A stretch of 38,116 bases of DNA from Pseudomonadota bacterium (lineage in GTDB: Bacteria > Desulfobacterota > WTBG01 > CAIYCZ01 > CAIRTM01), in assembly GCA_024640785.1 (NCBI GenBank), contig JAHEEI010000006.1, positions 1 to 38,116 on the forward strand. The letters run 5' to 3'. The notes under the pieces are model-generated. The model was not told the origin of the DNA and made no database searches. It worked only from the letters and a program-made list of their open reading frames with translations. Each line of letters starts with the position of its first letter. Position 1 is the first letter of the stretch. The position numbers were made by a program, and so were the translations under genes. Shown in pieces: positions 1-9,228 of this stretch.

Positions 1-262
1 GGTTAAGGAGTCTGTTTCCGACAATATCACCTTATGGTTTAAGCAGGATATGTTCCATAACAAGATTGTGCTGGTTTTTATCGGGAACTATTATTTCAAT
101 TGCGGAAGATGGCAGGCCATACCCTCTATTGGTTATTCTCTTCCCGGCAAGCACTGGCGTATTGAAGGCGGGTATGCCATGTATGGCGGCAAGGATGACC
201 CATATATAACGTATTCTTCGCACAATGATGCCGCTTTTTTCAGAATTCGTTATGAATTTTAA
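1..262 (+). CDS. C-terminal end of a DUF1302-like outer-membrane protein (5' truncated by window edge)
   Basis: Reading frame open from the window edge to a stop at ~262; ends ...YSSHNDAAFFRIRYEF with terminal aromatic residue typical of a beta-barrel; sits directly upstream of DUF1329, its usual neighbour. Confidence 0.6.
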   Translation, partial: VKESVSDNITLWFKQDMFHNKIVLVFIGNYYFNCGRWQAIPSIGYSLPGKHWRIEGGYAMYGGKDDPYITYSSHNDAAFFRIRYEF

Positions 263-294
263 ACATTTAATTCATCATACAGGAGGCCAGACTC

Positions 295-1572
295 ATGATA
301 TTTGTAAAATTTAAAAATTTGATATGGACAGTAACTTTAACGGCAGGTGTGCTTGCGATGCCATTCTTTTCAGGGGCAGCGGAAGTCAAATATCCGGTTG
401 CTGCATACAGCGGTGAAGAGCTTGCCAAGGTCCGCGAGTGGGAAAAAACATGGGCCGGAAAAAAAATTGACAAGACAAACATTGACCAGGTTTCAGAGTT
501 CATGATTGATAAGCTTGTTGAGATATATAAGGACCCGGGGAAGTGGGGGTCTCCTCCTGAAGGCAGTTATTTTAATATTGTTCCTTACAAACAGATAATA
601 GAGACAAAGGGAATGATCGCGGCCACCAAGAAATATGCGCCCCTGGTTAAGACCGATCCAAGTGGAATGATTTTAAACTATTCGGAAATTGCAGGGATAC
701 CGTTCCCAGAACCGAAAACCGGTCTCGAAATGGCCTATAACATGGAGTGTAATACCCGGGGTGATACTTTTAAGACAAGGTGGTGGTCTCCTAGTATTGA
801 TCCCAGGCACCGGACCGACAGACCGGCAGATCAGATATTTGAAGAAATGTACTTTATTCACCGGGTGGATGTGGACCCCAAACCCGCGATATTAAAGAAC
901 CCGAAAGGCTACCATAAAGGACAGTTTCTCCAGTTTGTATTGCCGCCTGAAATGAATAACAGCCGGATGATCGTTATGAAATTTATTGATGAGAGCGTAG
1001 ACTATTCTTCCTATCTTTACTATTCAGAGTTCAGGCGCATAAAGAGAATCTCACAGGCAGAGAGGACAAATGCTATTGATGGAACAGATATGATCTATGA
1101 CGACGGAAACATGTGGGACGGGTATTTGTCTCATAATAAATCATATGATTATCAGGGGAAGAAGAACTTGCTGGTGGCGAGAAATCAGAATATGAAAAAA
1201 GTGACTCGCGTAGCCGGGCAGGCACAGGCTGATGGCTTTGATATGGAGCGGTGTAATCTGTATGTTGTGGAGGTTAAACATAAGGATCCTAATTATCTTT
1301 ACAGCAAGAGACTCTGGTATATTGATCCTGAGACCTACATGATTCAGTATGAGGAAATATGGGATCAGCTCGGCCAGTACTGGAAAATTTTCATGCAGCC
1401 CACAGGGGATGTAAAAACAGAAAACGGTGAAATGAAAAGTTTTGTAGTAGGATTTCAGATGCATGATCTGCAACGGACCCATTCAGGGTTTACCGCAAAT
1501 GATGTACAGAAAGTCAGTCACAAGGTTTCACCAAGACTATTTTTGTTAAGTAATTTGCAAAAAACATATTAG
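295..1572 (+). CDS. DUF1329 family protein (LolA-like fold)
   Basis: 425-aa ORF with signal peptide; motifs such as NMECNTRGDTFKTRWWSP, RRIKRISQAERTNAIDGTDMIYDDGNMWDGYL, RLWYIDPETYMIQYEEIWDQLGQYWKIFM typical of DUF1329; preceded by aggagg SD. Confidence 0.85.
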   Translation: MIFVKFKNLIWTVTLTAGVLAMPFFSGAAEVKYPVAAYSGEELAKVREWEKTWAGKKIDKTNIDQVSEFMIDKLVEIYKDPGKWGSPPEGSYFNIVPYKQIIETKGMIAATKKYAPLVKTDPSGMILNYSEIAGIPFPEPKTGLEMAYNMECNTRGDTFKTRWWSPSIDPRHRTDRPADQIFEEMYFIHRVDVDPKPAILKNPKGYHKGQFLQFVLPPEMNNSRMIVMKFIDESVDYSSYLYYSEFRRIKRISQAERTNAIDGTDMIYDDGNMWDGYLSHNKSYDYQGKKNLLVARNQNMKKVTRVAGQAQADGFDMERCNLYVVEVKHKDPNYLYSKRLWYIDPETYMIQYEEIWDQLGQYWKIFMQPTGDVKTENGEMKSFVVGFQMHDLQRTHSGFTANDVQKVSHKVSPRLFLLSNLQKTY

Positions 1573-1814
1573 TTTAAATATCTTTTTATCCTTGACTGAG
1601 CTGAGAACTTTATTAATATTAATTACGTTCCGGGCAAACCGATGTAAGCTAGACATGTGTGCTGAACGAAACAAACGATAAAAAATAATTTATCAGCCAC
1701 TATTTTAAATGTTTAAAAACATCAGCTTTTTGCTATAGGTCATGAAAACATGTATTTTGTACATTTAGATATTTACAGGGTGCCGGTTCGAAATTTTGAG
1801 CACTTTTATCGTAG

Positions 1815-1842
1815 GCCTTTAACTTTTAATTAAGGCTTTTTT
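1815..1842 (+). terminator. Terminator-like hairpin + T-run upstream of the YCF48 gene
   Basis: GCCTT (1815-1819) ... AAGGC (1832-1836) followed by TTTTTT. Confidence 0.4.
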
Positions 1843-1888
1843 GTAACCGCTTTGCGCGGCCATTTTTTAATTGATCGGGAGTGAGCTT

Positions 1889-2977
1889 ATGCGGAAGACC
1901 TTTTTAACAGTATTGACCTTTTTTATGATGGGATTGTTATTGCTTTGTTTTTCCGGATGTAATAGGCCAAGTTCCAAAATGAAAAAGATAAATATCAAAA
2001 CAATAACCCGGGAAAATGTTCACGGGGTCATTGCAACGGATGACAAAAATATCTGGATAACAGGCAATTACGGTACCATTTACCACTCTTCTGATGGCGG
2101 GGAGAACTGGACAAAACAGGAGACCGGTGTCGAAAAAGGAATTCTGGTTGATGGTGTTTTTCTTGACAACAGTGTGGGCTGGGTAGTTGGACTGTTCGGA
2201 ACAGTGCTTCACACAAATAACGGCGGTACAACCTGGATAAAACAGGAAACCCATACCACAAAGCACCTTTTCGGTGTTTTTTTCTCGGATAAAAAACATG
2301 GCTGGGCAGTGGGTGAATGGGGGACCGTTATCTGCACTGATGACGGCGGTGTTACCTGGAAAAAACAGAGAGAAGAAATTGACAGAACCTTTAATAATAT
2401 TACCTTTGCTGACAATCAAACAGGGTGGATTGTCGGTGAGAGAGGGGTGATTCTGCACACGATTGATGGCGGTAAAAACTGGGTAATGCAGTTGCCAAAG
2501 GTGTTTGAGCGTGAAACCATTGAAGAAGAACTGGCAAATCCGCCTCCATCTCTTTTTTGTGTTGTTTTTAAAGATAAAAAACGCGGATGGGCCTGTGGGA
2601 TAGACGGGGTCATATTATATACTGCTGACGGCGGTAATAGCTGGGATCCATTGCTCTCCGCTACCGACTTAACCCTTTATACTATTTTCTTAAAAGACAA
2701 TAAGGGTTGGGTTGTGGGGGACAGGGGGGCATACCTGATGTCTTTTGATGGCGGAATGACCTGGCAGGAGCAGGATGAAATCATCAAGTCTAAACAGCCA
2801 TTTAGAGATATTAACTTTACCAGTTCTGAAAACGGGTGGGTCGTTGGAGCCGCAGGAACGGTTATCCACACTGTTGATGGCGGGAAAACATGGGAATTTT
2901 TTTCCGGTCTTTCATATGCCATGGAGTTTTTCCAGATGCCTGAAGCTCTGGAATTTAAAGGAATGGTAACAGAATAA
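1889..2977 (+). CDS. YCF48/BNR-repeat beta-propeller lipoprotein
   Basis: ORF track begins 1871, but ATG at 1889 has SD gggag; N-terminus MRKTFLTVLTFFMMGLLLLCFSGC has a lipobox; seven repeats of the GWxVGxxGxxxHTxDGGxxW type. Confidence 0.85.
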   Translation: MRKTFLTVLTFFMMGLLLLCFSGCNRPSSKMKKINIKTITRENVHGVIATDDKNIWITGNYGTIYHSSDGGENWTKQETGVEKGILVDGVFLDNSVGWVVGLFGTVLHTNNGGTTWIKQETHTTKHLFGVFFSDKKHGWAVGEWGTVICTDDGGVTWKKQREEIDRTFNNITFADNQTGWIVGERGVILHTIDGGKNWVMQLPKVFERETIEEELANPPPSLFCVVFKDKKRGWACGIDGVILYTADGGNSWDPLLSATDLTLYTIFLKDNKGWVVGDRGAYLMSFDGGMTWQEQDEIIKSKQPFRDINFTSSENGWVVGAAGTVIHTVDGGKTWEFFSGLSYAMEFFQMPEALEFKGMVTE

Positions 2978-3007
2978 ATACAATTACAGGAATACAGGAA
3001 TTAAAAT

Positions 3008-5464
3008 ATGAAACGTTTTGCAGAGATTGTCATCGAGAAGAGGCTGATTTTCCTTTCAACTATAATTTTGATAACGCTTTTTTTTTCCTACCAGATATTT
3101 ACAAAACTTACGGTTAAGACCATATTTTCTGATCTTCTTCCTAAAAATCATTCATATATAAATGTTCATAACGAAATCCGCAACGTTTTCGGCGGTGCGA
3201 ACCAGGCATATATCATGGTTCAGGTCCGTGACAAAAAAGACGGCGGGGAGTATGATGATATCTTTAATCCTGAAACGCTTGAGAAGGTCAGGGATATCAG
3301 TCTTGACCTGCTGCGCTTTAACGCTGTAGACCGTTTTAAGATCATGTCTCTAGCCAGCAATTCACTAAAACACGTCAAGATGAGCGCTGAAGGAATAGCA
3401 GTCAAGAGCATCATGTATCCTGATGTCCCAAAAACGGAAGAGGCTATAAAGGTGCTTCGCCGCAATGTTTACGGCAGCAGTATGGCCTATCCCGCCATTG
3501 TCTCTCTTGACAGTAAGAAGACCCTGATCACTGTTGACTTCTTTGAGGAGGAGATTGATTATAAAACCTGTTTTAATGAGCTCCGGGCTTTAAGAAATAA
3601 GTATGAGGATAAAAATCATATTATTGCCATTGCCGGGGAGCCCATGCACCTGGGGTATATTGATTATTATGTAAAAGATATTATCAAGGTGCTTGCATAT
3701 ACGCTTATTGCAATGCTGATTCTGTTTTTCATCTATTTTCGCTCGAAACGCGGAATGCTTCTACCTATTCTTGCTGCTGGGGTGAGTGCTGTCTGGGGTC
3801 TTGGTTTTTTAAGCCTGGTGGGATATAATCTTGATCCGCTGGTACTGGTATTTCCTTTTATTATTGCTACCCGTGCTGCCTCTCATTCTGTTATGATCAT
3901 TAAACGATATCAGGAAGAGGCTTACCGTACCGGTGATGTGAAACAAGCCTGTAAAAATGTTATTGAGCATTTATTCGCTCCCGGATTTGCCGGTATTGTA
4001 ACGGATGCATCAGGGGTCATTGTTATCGCGCTCTGTCCGATTCCCATCTTGCAGAAGATCTGTCTTTCATGTGCTTTCTGGGCCCTTGCAACAATTGTCC
4101 ATGCGATGATACTGGTGCCGATACTTTTGACATATATGCCAATAAGATCATCCAAACCAACCGAAGGAATTCTTGATAGAATGCTGAAAGGTTCTGGTAA
4201 ATGGGTTGTTTCCTGGGGCAAATATCCAGTCGTAATTATTGCAACTTTTTTTCTAATCTGGGGCACTTTTTTTCTGGATGATTTAAATATTGGTAATGCA
4301 GTGCCGGGTTCTGAAGTTTTCTGGCCATGGCACAGGTATAATGTGGATTCTTTCAGAATTACTTTTGCTATTCCCATGTTAAATCCTTTATATGTGGTGG
4401 TTGAAGGTGATCAGAATCAGGCAATAGCAAATGCTGCTGTTATAAATGATATCCTGGAGTTTTCCAGGTATATGTCAATGACTCCGGATATGCGTGTTAT
4501 TTTTCCCATGTCGGTTTTGGGCTCGATACCCGGACGGAATATGCGCATGCGTGAAAATGACATGAACTGGAACTTTGTCCCGAATTATGATCGCCAGCTG
4601 ACCCTGATTTTTAGAAACATTATTGATTCCGCAGGTCCAGGAACATGGGACAGGTATATAGACAATGATGACAGGTCAACAAATGTTGTGATCTACTGCC
4701 GTGATAAAACAGCATCGACCATAAAAATCGTTATTGACAGAATTAATGATTTTATCCGGAATAAGTCTGCTTTTGGAAAGAGAAGCATTGATGTTGAACG
4801 AAAAGGCTTTGATAAATTTATTTACTGGGTGGACGGGTTTTTTAGGGATCAGGAAGCTCCTATTCCGGAGAAACCCTTGCCGGAAGGTGTACCAAAGGTA
4901 TATTACAGGCTGGCCGGCGGCGCTGTCGGGATTCAGGCTGCGATTAATGAGGCGCTGGAATTTTACCAGATGTGGACATTTCTGCTGGCTTTACTAACGG
5001 TATTTTTTATGTGTTCCATTACTTTCAGGTCCTTTGTGGGCGGCATTATTGTGGTTTTCCCATTACTACTTTCAAATTTGCTCGCATTTATGTTTATGGT
5101 TTTTAATAATCCACCGCTTCCCCTTACCACTGCAACCCTGCCTGTTTCAGCGGTAGGCATAGGACTCGGGGTTGATTATGGTATTTATCTTATCAGTCGC
5201 ATTATGGAAGAGTATAAAGAAAAGGGAAATATCGAAGAGGCGATAACCACTTCTCTGGGAACAACAGGAAAAGCCATTATTTTTACCGCAACAACTCTTG
5301 TTATTGGTATTGGATTCTGGTTTACTTCAAAGTTAATGTTTCAGGCTTTGATGGGGCTTTTGCTTGCGATTATACTTACCTTTAATATGCTCGGCGCGCT
5401 TTTTATCATACCGAGTATTATTGCTCTATTTAAACCCAAGTTTATTACCCAGTTAAAAAACTGA
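3008..5464 (+). CDS. RND superfamily / MMPL-family exporter
   Basis: 818-aa ORF with two TM-loop-TM halves; FSDLLPKNHSYINVHNEIRNVFGG, GLGVDYGIYLISRIMEEYKEKGNIEEAITTSLGTTGKAIIFTATTLVIG typical of MMPL/RND. Confidence 0.9.
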   Translation: MKRFAEIVIEKRLIFLSTIILITLFFSYQIFTKLTVKTIFSDLLPKNHSYINVHNEIRNVFGGANQAYIMVQVRDKKDGGEYDDIFNPETLEKVRDISLDLLRFNAVDRFKIMSLASNSLKHVKMSAEGIAVKSIMYPDVPKTEEAIKVLRRNVYGSSMAYPAIVSLDSKKTLITVDFFEEEIDYKTCFNELRALRNKYEDKNHIIAIAGEPMHLGYIDYYVKDIIKVLAYTLIAMLILFFIYFRSKRGMLLPILAAGVSAVWGLGFLSLVGYNLDPLVLVFPFIIATRAASHSVMIIKRYQEEAYRTGDVKQACKNVIEHLFAPGFAGIVTDASGVIVIALCPIPILQKICLSCAFWALATIVHAMILVPILLTYMPIRSSKPTEGILDRMLKGSGKWVVSWGKYPVVIIATFFLIWGTFFLDDLNIGNAVPGSEVFWPWHRYNVDSFRITFAIPMLNPLYVVVEGDQNQAIANAAVINDILEFSRYMSMTPDMRVIFPMSVLGSIPGRNMRMRENDMNWNFVPNYDRQLTLIFRNIIDSAGPGTWDRYIDNDDRSTNVVIYCRDKTASTIKIVIDRINDFIRNKSAFGKRSIDVERKGFDKFIYWVDGFFRDQEAPIPEKPLPEGVPKVYYRLAGGAVGIQAAINEALEFYQMWTFLLALLTVFFMCSITFRSFVGGIIVVFPLLLSNLLAFMFMVFNNPPLPLTTATLPVSAVGIGLGVDYGIYLISRIMEEYKEKGNIEEAITTSLGTTGKAIIFTATTLVIGIGFWFTSKLMFQALMGLLLAIILTFNMLGALFIIPSIIALFKPKFITQLKN

Positions 5465-5487
5465 GAATTGGCTCAAAATTGTATTTT

Positions 5488-5520
5488 AAAAAAGCTGAGG
5501 ATGATTCCTTAGCTTTTTTT
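5488..5520 (+). terminator. Rho-independent terminator after the RND gene
   Basis: AAAAAGCTGAGG-atgatt-CCTTAGCTTTTTTT stem-loop with T-tract, 24 nt after the stop. Confidence 0.85.
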
Positions 5521-5630
5521 GTCTGAAAAAAGCTGTGAAGATATTGATTTAATGGCTGTTTTATGTTTTAAATATTATCTCTATCCGATGTTATAGGTAA
5601 ATACAATTTTCATTTTATATAGGAGATGAA

Positions 5631-7136
5631 ATGAAGATAAGGTCTGTCAAGGGAAATTTATGTAAAATTAAAGATGAAGTGGTCGTGCTGGGTTTTTTTG
5701 AAGGGAAAAAAAGCTTGAGCAAAAAAGTCCTTGAAATTAATTCCAGTATGGACAGTCTGATAAAAAAGGTTATTTCAACTGGAGATTTTAAAGGTAAGTA
5801 TAATCAAAAGAAGCTTTTATATGCGGTGAAGGGAATAACTTCAAAACGTATTCTGCTAGCGGGCCTCGGTAAGGAAAAAGAGTTTACCCTTGACAAGTTA
5901 AGGGGCGTAATCGCAGGATGTGCGCAAAGTGTTTGTAATACAGGAATAAAAAGCTTTTCTGTGCCTGTTTCCTTTGCGGAAAAAATGAAAAAAGACACTA
6001 AAGACAGGGTGTGTGCGATTGTTGAAGGTGCAGTCCTCGGGCTTTATAAATTTGATCAGTATAAATCAAAAAATAAAGATAGCAATAATAATGAGATAAA
6101 ACAGATTACTCTGGTCGCTGAGACTGAAAAAGAACTCAAAGAAGTAAAGCGTGAGGTCAAAAAGGCAGAAACGGTATGTGAGGCAGTATGCCTAGCACGT
6201 GATCTTGTTTCAAGCCCGGGTAATACCGCAACACCTACCTATCTTGCAAACAGGGCAAAATCTGTTGCAAGGGAAAGCAGGCTTGCTTGCAGGATAATTG
6301 ATGAAAAAGGTGCAAAAAAACTTAAGATGGGTGCTTTTCTTTCCGTCGCACAGGGAAGTGATCAGCCTGCCCGCTTCATTGTTCTTGAGCATAAGCCAAG
6401 AAGGGCTCAATCCTTTAAAACGGTTGTAATCGTTGGTAAAGCAATCACTTTTGACAGCGGCGGAATATCACTTAAACCTCCCGAAAATATGCAGGAGATG
6501 AAGACGGATATGTCAGGCGGTGCAGCAGCAATTGCAGTTCTGAAGGCATGTTCAAAGTTGGATATCCCGGTACATGTCGTCGGTCTTATTCCTGCCACAG
6601 AGAATATGCCAAGCGGTAAGGCTATTAAACCCGGGGATGTTGTTAAGTCCATGTCAGGGAAGACAATTGAAATTATATCAACAGATGCGGAAGGACGTCT
6701 GATCCTTGCTGATGCCTTAACATACTCAAAAAGGTTTAAGCCTGATGCTGTTATTGATATGGCGACTCTCACAGGAGCATGTATAATTGCCCTTGGAAAT
6801 GACGTGTCAGCCATAATGGGTAATAGTAATGAAATTATTGACAAGATTAAGGCTTCTTCTGAAAAAACCGGCGAAAAGGTCTGGCCGCTTCCCCTGTGGG
6901 AAGAATACGGAGAGCTAATAAAAAGCGATATTGCTGACCTGAAAAATGTAGGCGGCCGCGCAGCTGGTACCATTACCGCCGGATACTTTTTAAAAGAGTT
7001 TGCCGGAGATCTTCCCTGGGTCCATATTGATATAGCAGGAACAGCCTGGACAAATAAAGACAAACCCTATGTGCCAAAGGGTGCTTCAGGTGTATGCGTG
7101 AGACTGCTGGTAAATATGCTTGAGAATTGGAAATAA
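5631..7136 (+). CDS. pepA: Leucyl aminopeptidase (M17 cytosol aminopeptidase)
   Basis: GKAITFDSGGISLKPPENMQEMKTDMSGGAA and NTDAEGRL-type ISTDAEGRLILADAL signatures; SD aggag. Confidence 0.95.
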   Translation: MKIRSVKGNLCKIKDEVVVLGFFEGKKSLSKKVLEINSSMDSLIKKVISTGDFKGKYNQKKLLYAVKGITSKRILLAGLGKEKEFTLDKLRGVIAGCAQSVCNTGIKSFSVPVSFAEKMKKDTKDRVCAIVEGAVLGLYKFDQYKSKNKDSNNNEIKQITLVAETEKELKEVKREVKKAETVCEAVCLARDLVSSPGNTATPTYLANRAKSVARESRLACRIIDEKGAKKLKMGAFLSVAQGSDQPARFIVLEHKPRRAQSFKTVVIVGKAITFDSGGISLKPPENMQEMKTDMSGGAAAIAVLKACSKLDIPVHVVGLIPATENMPSGKAIKPGDVVKSMSGKTIEIISTDAEGRLILADALTYSKRFKPDAVIDMATLTGACIIALGNDVSAIMGNSNEIIDKIKASSEKTGEKVWPLPLWEEYGELIKSDIADLKNVGGRAAGTITAGYFLKEFAGDLPWVHIDIAGTAWTNKDKPYVPKGASGVCVRLLVNMLENWK

Positions 7137-7201
7137 TTTATACTATTTATAAATTAAAAGATTCGAGCTGTCAAATGGGTAGCGGTACAAGGATTTAAAT
7201 A

Positions 7202-7237
7202 CGATGGACGACTGAACTTATGTTGTAGTGTCCATCG
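7202..7237. repeat. Perfect 8-bp inverted repeat hairpin in convergent intergenic region
   Basis: CGATGGAC (7202-7209) / GTCCATCG (7230-7237), extendable by ACT/AGT with one bulge. Confidence 0.8.
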
Positions 7238-7286
7238 GACTATGCCGAGGGTTTGATTATTCTAAGGTGCAAACTTTCATTATAGG

Positions 7287-7838
7287 TTAGTCTAATCTCT
7301 GTGCGATGAGACTTGCAATTGCTTTTTCCTCTGTTATTCTCTCATGATAAAAGATAATAAAAAAATCCTCAAAAAAACTAATTAGTTCATTTGTGCTCAG
7401 CAAAAAATCGGGATTGTGAGGGCCGTCTATTTTTTGCTGCTCAATTGTGTAAGTTTCAAAAAATATAAGACCGTTTTTCTTAAGTCCCTTTTTAATTTTT
7501 GGTATTATTTCACGTTCCAGAAAATAAAAATCAGCTATAAGGTCAAACCTGTTTTCTTTTATTTCAAAAGCTGAAATATCTTCTGTAACCGCTTTTATTT
7601 TAGATCCTTTATCGAGAGAATATTGACTGGCAAGGGTTGCGGCTGTCGAAGACTTGTCAACTGCAATTACCTCATACCCATGAGAGGAGAGAAAAACAGC
7701 GTTTTGTCCTGCTCCTGATGCAATATCAAGCGCCTGACCTCCGGTTAAAAGATTAGTATGTTTTTCAAGAAGCGGCGCAACCAAAGGAGTTTCTTTTAAT
7801 GATTTTGATGAATATTCTTTTTCCCAGTCTTTACTCAT
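7287..7838 (-). CDS. Class I SAM-dependent methyltransferase (TehB-like)
   Basis: ALDIASGAGQNAVFLSSHGYEVIAVDKS motif I region; 183 aa. Confidence 0.8.
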   Translation of the reverse strand: MSKDWEKEYSSKSLKETPLVAPLLEKHTNLLTGGQALDIASGAGQNAVFLSSHGYEVIAVDKSSTAATLASQYSLDKGSKIKAVTEDISAFEIKENRFDLIADFYFLEREIIPKIKKGLKKNGLIFFETYTIEQQKIDGPHNPDFLLSTNELISFFEDFFIIFYHERITEEKAIASLIAQRLD

Positions 7839-7901
7839 GAGTACTATCGAAATTATTGTTCTTAGTGACGGGTTTTTTTATACTAAAAAATTACGCTATA
7901 A

Positions 7902-7943
7902 AAACCGATTTGAATAATGTTTATTTTTTAAAAAAATCGGTTT
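7902..7943. repeat. Perfect 10-bp inverted repeat in divergent intergenic region
   Basis: AAACCGATTT (7902-7911) / AAATCGGTTT (7934-7943), 22-nt spacer. Confidence 0.85.
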
Positions 7944-8082
7944 GGTTTATTTTCTGTTTCTAACAAATTGTATTATCATTCAAAAATTGCTATATATATT
8001 TTTATGGATATTTGAAGTATATGAAAGGGAGACTTTGCTGTCAAGACTGAAGTAAAATCAAAACAAAAACCAGGTTTAAAAA

Positions 8083-8883
8083 ATGATTTTAATGAAAAAA
8101 ATATATTGGGTAATGAGCTTTTTTTTCAGTGCGTTTTTTATTTTCCTAATAGTCCTATTTACATTCAAATTTAGTGCAGAAGCATCTGTATCTGGGCCCG
8201 GAGCTTTCCTGGGTGAAAAACTTAAGTATAATGTCGGGTTCTGGCTTTTTAGGAATTCTGCGGAAGGCTCTTTCAGCTTTAAAAAACATAAAAAAGGGTA
8301 TGAGGCTGTTTTTGAGGCGCAAACAGCAGGATTTCTGAAGTTAATTGTTGGTAAGAAAAGTGAGTATATGAAAAGTGTGATGGAGTATGATTCGAATAAA
8401 AAAATGTTTCGTACTTTAATATTTGAAGAGACATTTACAGATGGAGAAAAAGAGGTAAAAAAAGAAATATTTTATGATTACGGCGAAAAAGTATATGAAG
8501 TTTCCTTCTTTAGAGGTGGTAAAAAAATGAAATCTATAAAAAAGAGCATGCCTGATGATTTTTTTGAAGATCTCTTGACTTTTTTCTATAATTTCAGAAA
8601 TGGTTATTACGGAATACCTGGAGTCGGGAAGGATCTTTCTGTCTGCGCGCTTGTTAACGCAACTCCTTCATATATTAGGGTGTTTGTTGATAAGAATGCT
8701 AATTTAAAAAAGGGTTCTAAATATCATTTTGTTTTTTCGGTGGATAAAAAAATATCTGCTGCCGGCAGTGACAGAGTCTTGTCCTGGTTTAGTGATGAAC
8801 TTATTCCTGTATATTCAGTAATAAAAGACGCGTATTATTTTGGAGATCTTCGGATCAAATTAGTTGAGGAATATCATGAATAG
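8083..8883 (+). CDS. DUF3108 domain-containing exported protein
   Basis: N-terminal hydrophobic signal then FLGEKLKYNVGFWLFRNSAEGSFSF...; conserved architecture of DUF3108. Confidence 0.75.
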   Translation: MILMKKIYWVMSFFFSAFFIFLIVLFTFKFSAEASVSGPGAFLGEKLKYNVGFWLFRNSAEGSFSFKKHKKGYEAVFEAQTAGFLKLIVGKKSEYMKSVMEYDSNKKMFRTLIFEETFTDGEKEVKKEIFYDYGEKVYEVSFFRGGKKMKSIKKSMPDDFFEDLLTFFYNFRNGYYGIPGVGKDLSVCALVNATPSYIRVFVDKNANLKKGSKYHFVFSVDKKISAAGSDRVLSWFSDELIPVYSVIKDAYYFGDLRIKLVEEYHE

Positions 8884-9075
8884 TTTTTCCTCAGTCGTTT
8901 TAGGCAGCCTCTCTCCGGGGTTAACTGACGTCATAAATAGTGGAAATATGAGCAGGGAAATCCAATAATATATACAGGATAAGTGCTGGCAGGACTTAGG
9001 GGCTAAGAGTGGATGTCTTTATTTTATATGATTTGACGCTGACTGACAGATCATGGTGCTTAGCATAATTAGTGA

Positions 9076-9156
9076 ATGGACCAGCAAAAAAAGAAATGGC
9101 ATAAAAAGGGACAACGTGAACCTGTTTCCGGATGCTACGGTGTGTACCAATCGTAA
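9076..9156 (+). CDS. Possible 26-aa small ORF with a YjzC-like GxxxPVSGxY motif (may be a remnant)
   Basis: ATG...TAA encodes MDQQKKKWHKKGQREPVSGCYGVYQS; no convincing SD. Confidence 0.3.
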   Translation: MDQQKKKWHKKGQREPVSGCYGVYQS

Positions 9157-9228
9157 ATTAGATAATAACTGATGAAGAAAGAAATGAAAAAGAAAAAATT
9201 CGGAATTCTCATAAATAGATAGGTGTAA

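Noticed and set aside
1620-1700. Possible c-di-GMP-I (GEMM) riboswitch from the GGGCAAACC string
   Set aside because: The paired GACGCAAAGC strand, GAAA tetraloop and second receptor stem of GEMM are not present; kept only as a generic structured leader.
1937-2458. 173-aa minus-strand ORF
   Set aside because: Antisense to the repeated YCF48 gene; arises from repeat codon bias and lacks family features.
3922-4377. 151-aa minus-strand ORF
   Set aside because: Antisense to the RND transporter with no recognisable features.
6407-7063. 218-aa minus-strand ORF
   Set aside because: Fully antisense to well-recognised pepA; no recognisable protein motifs.
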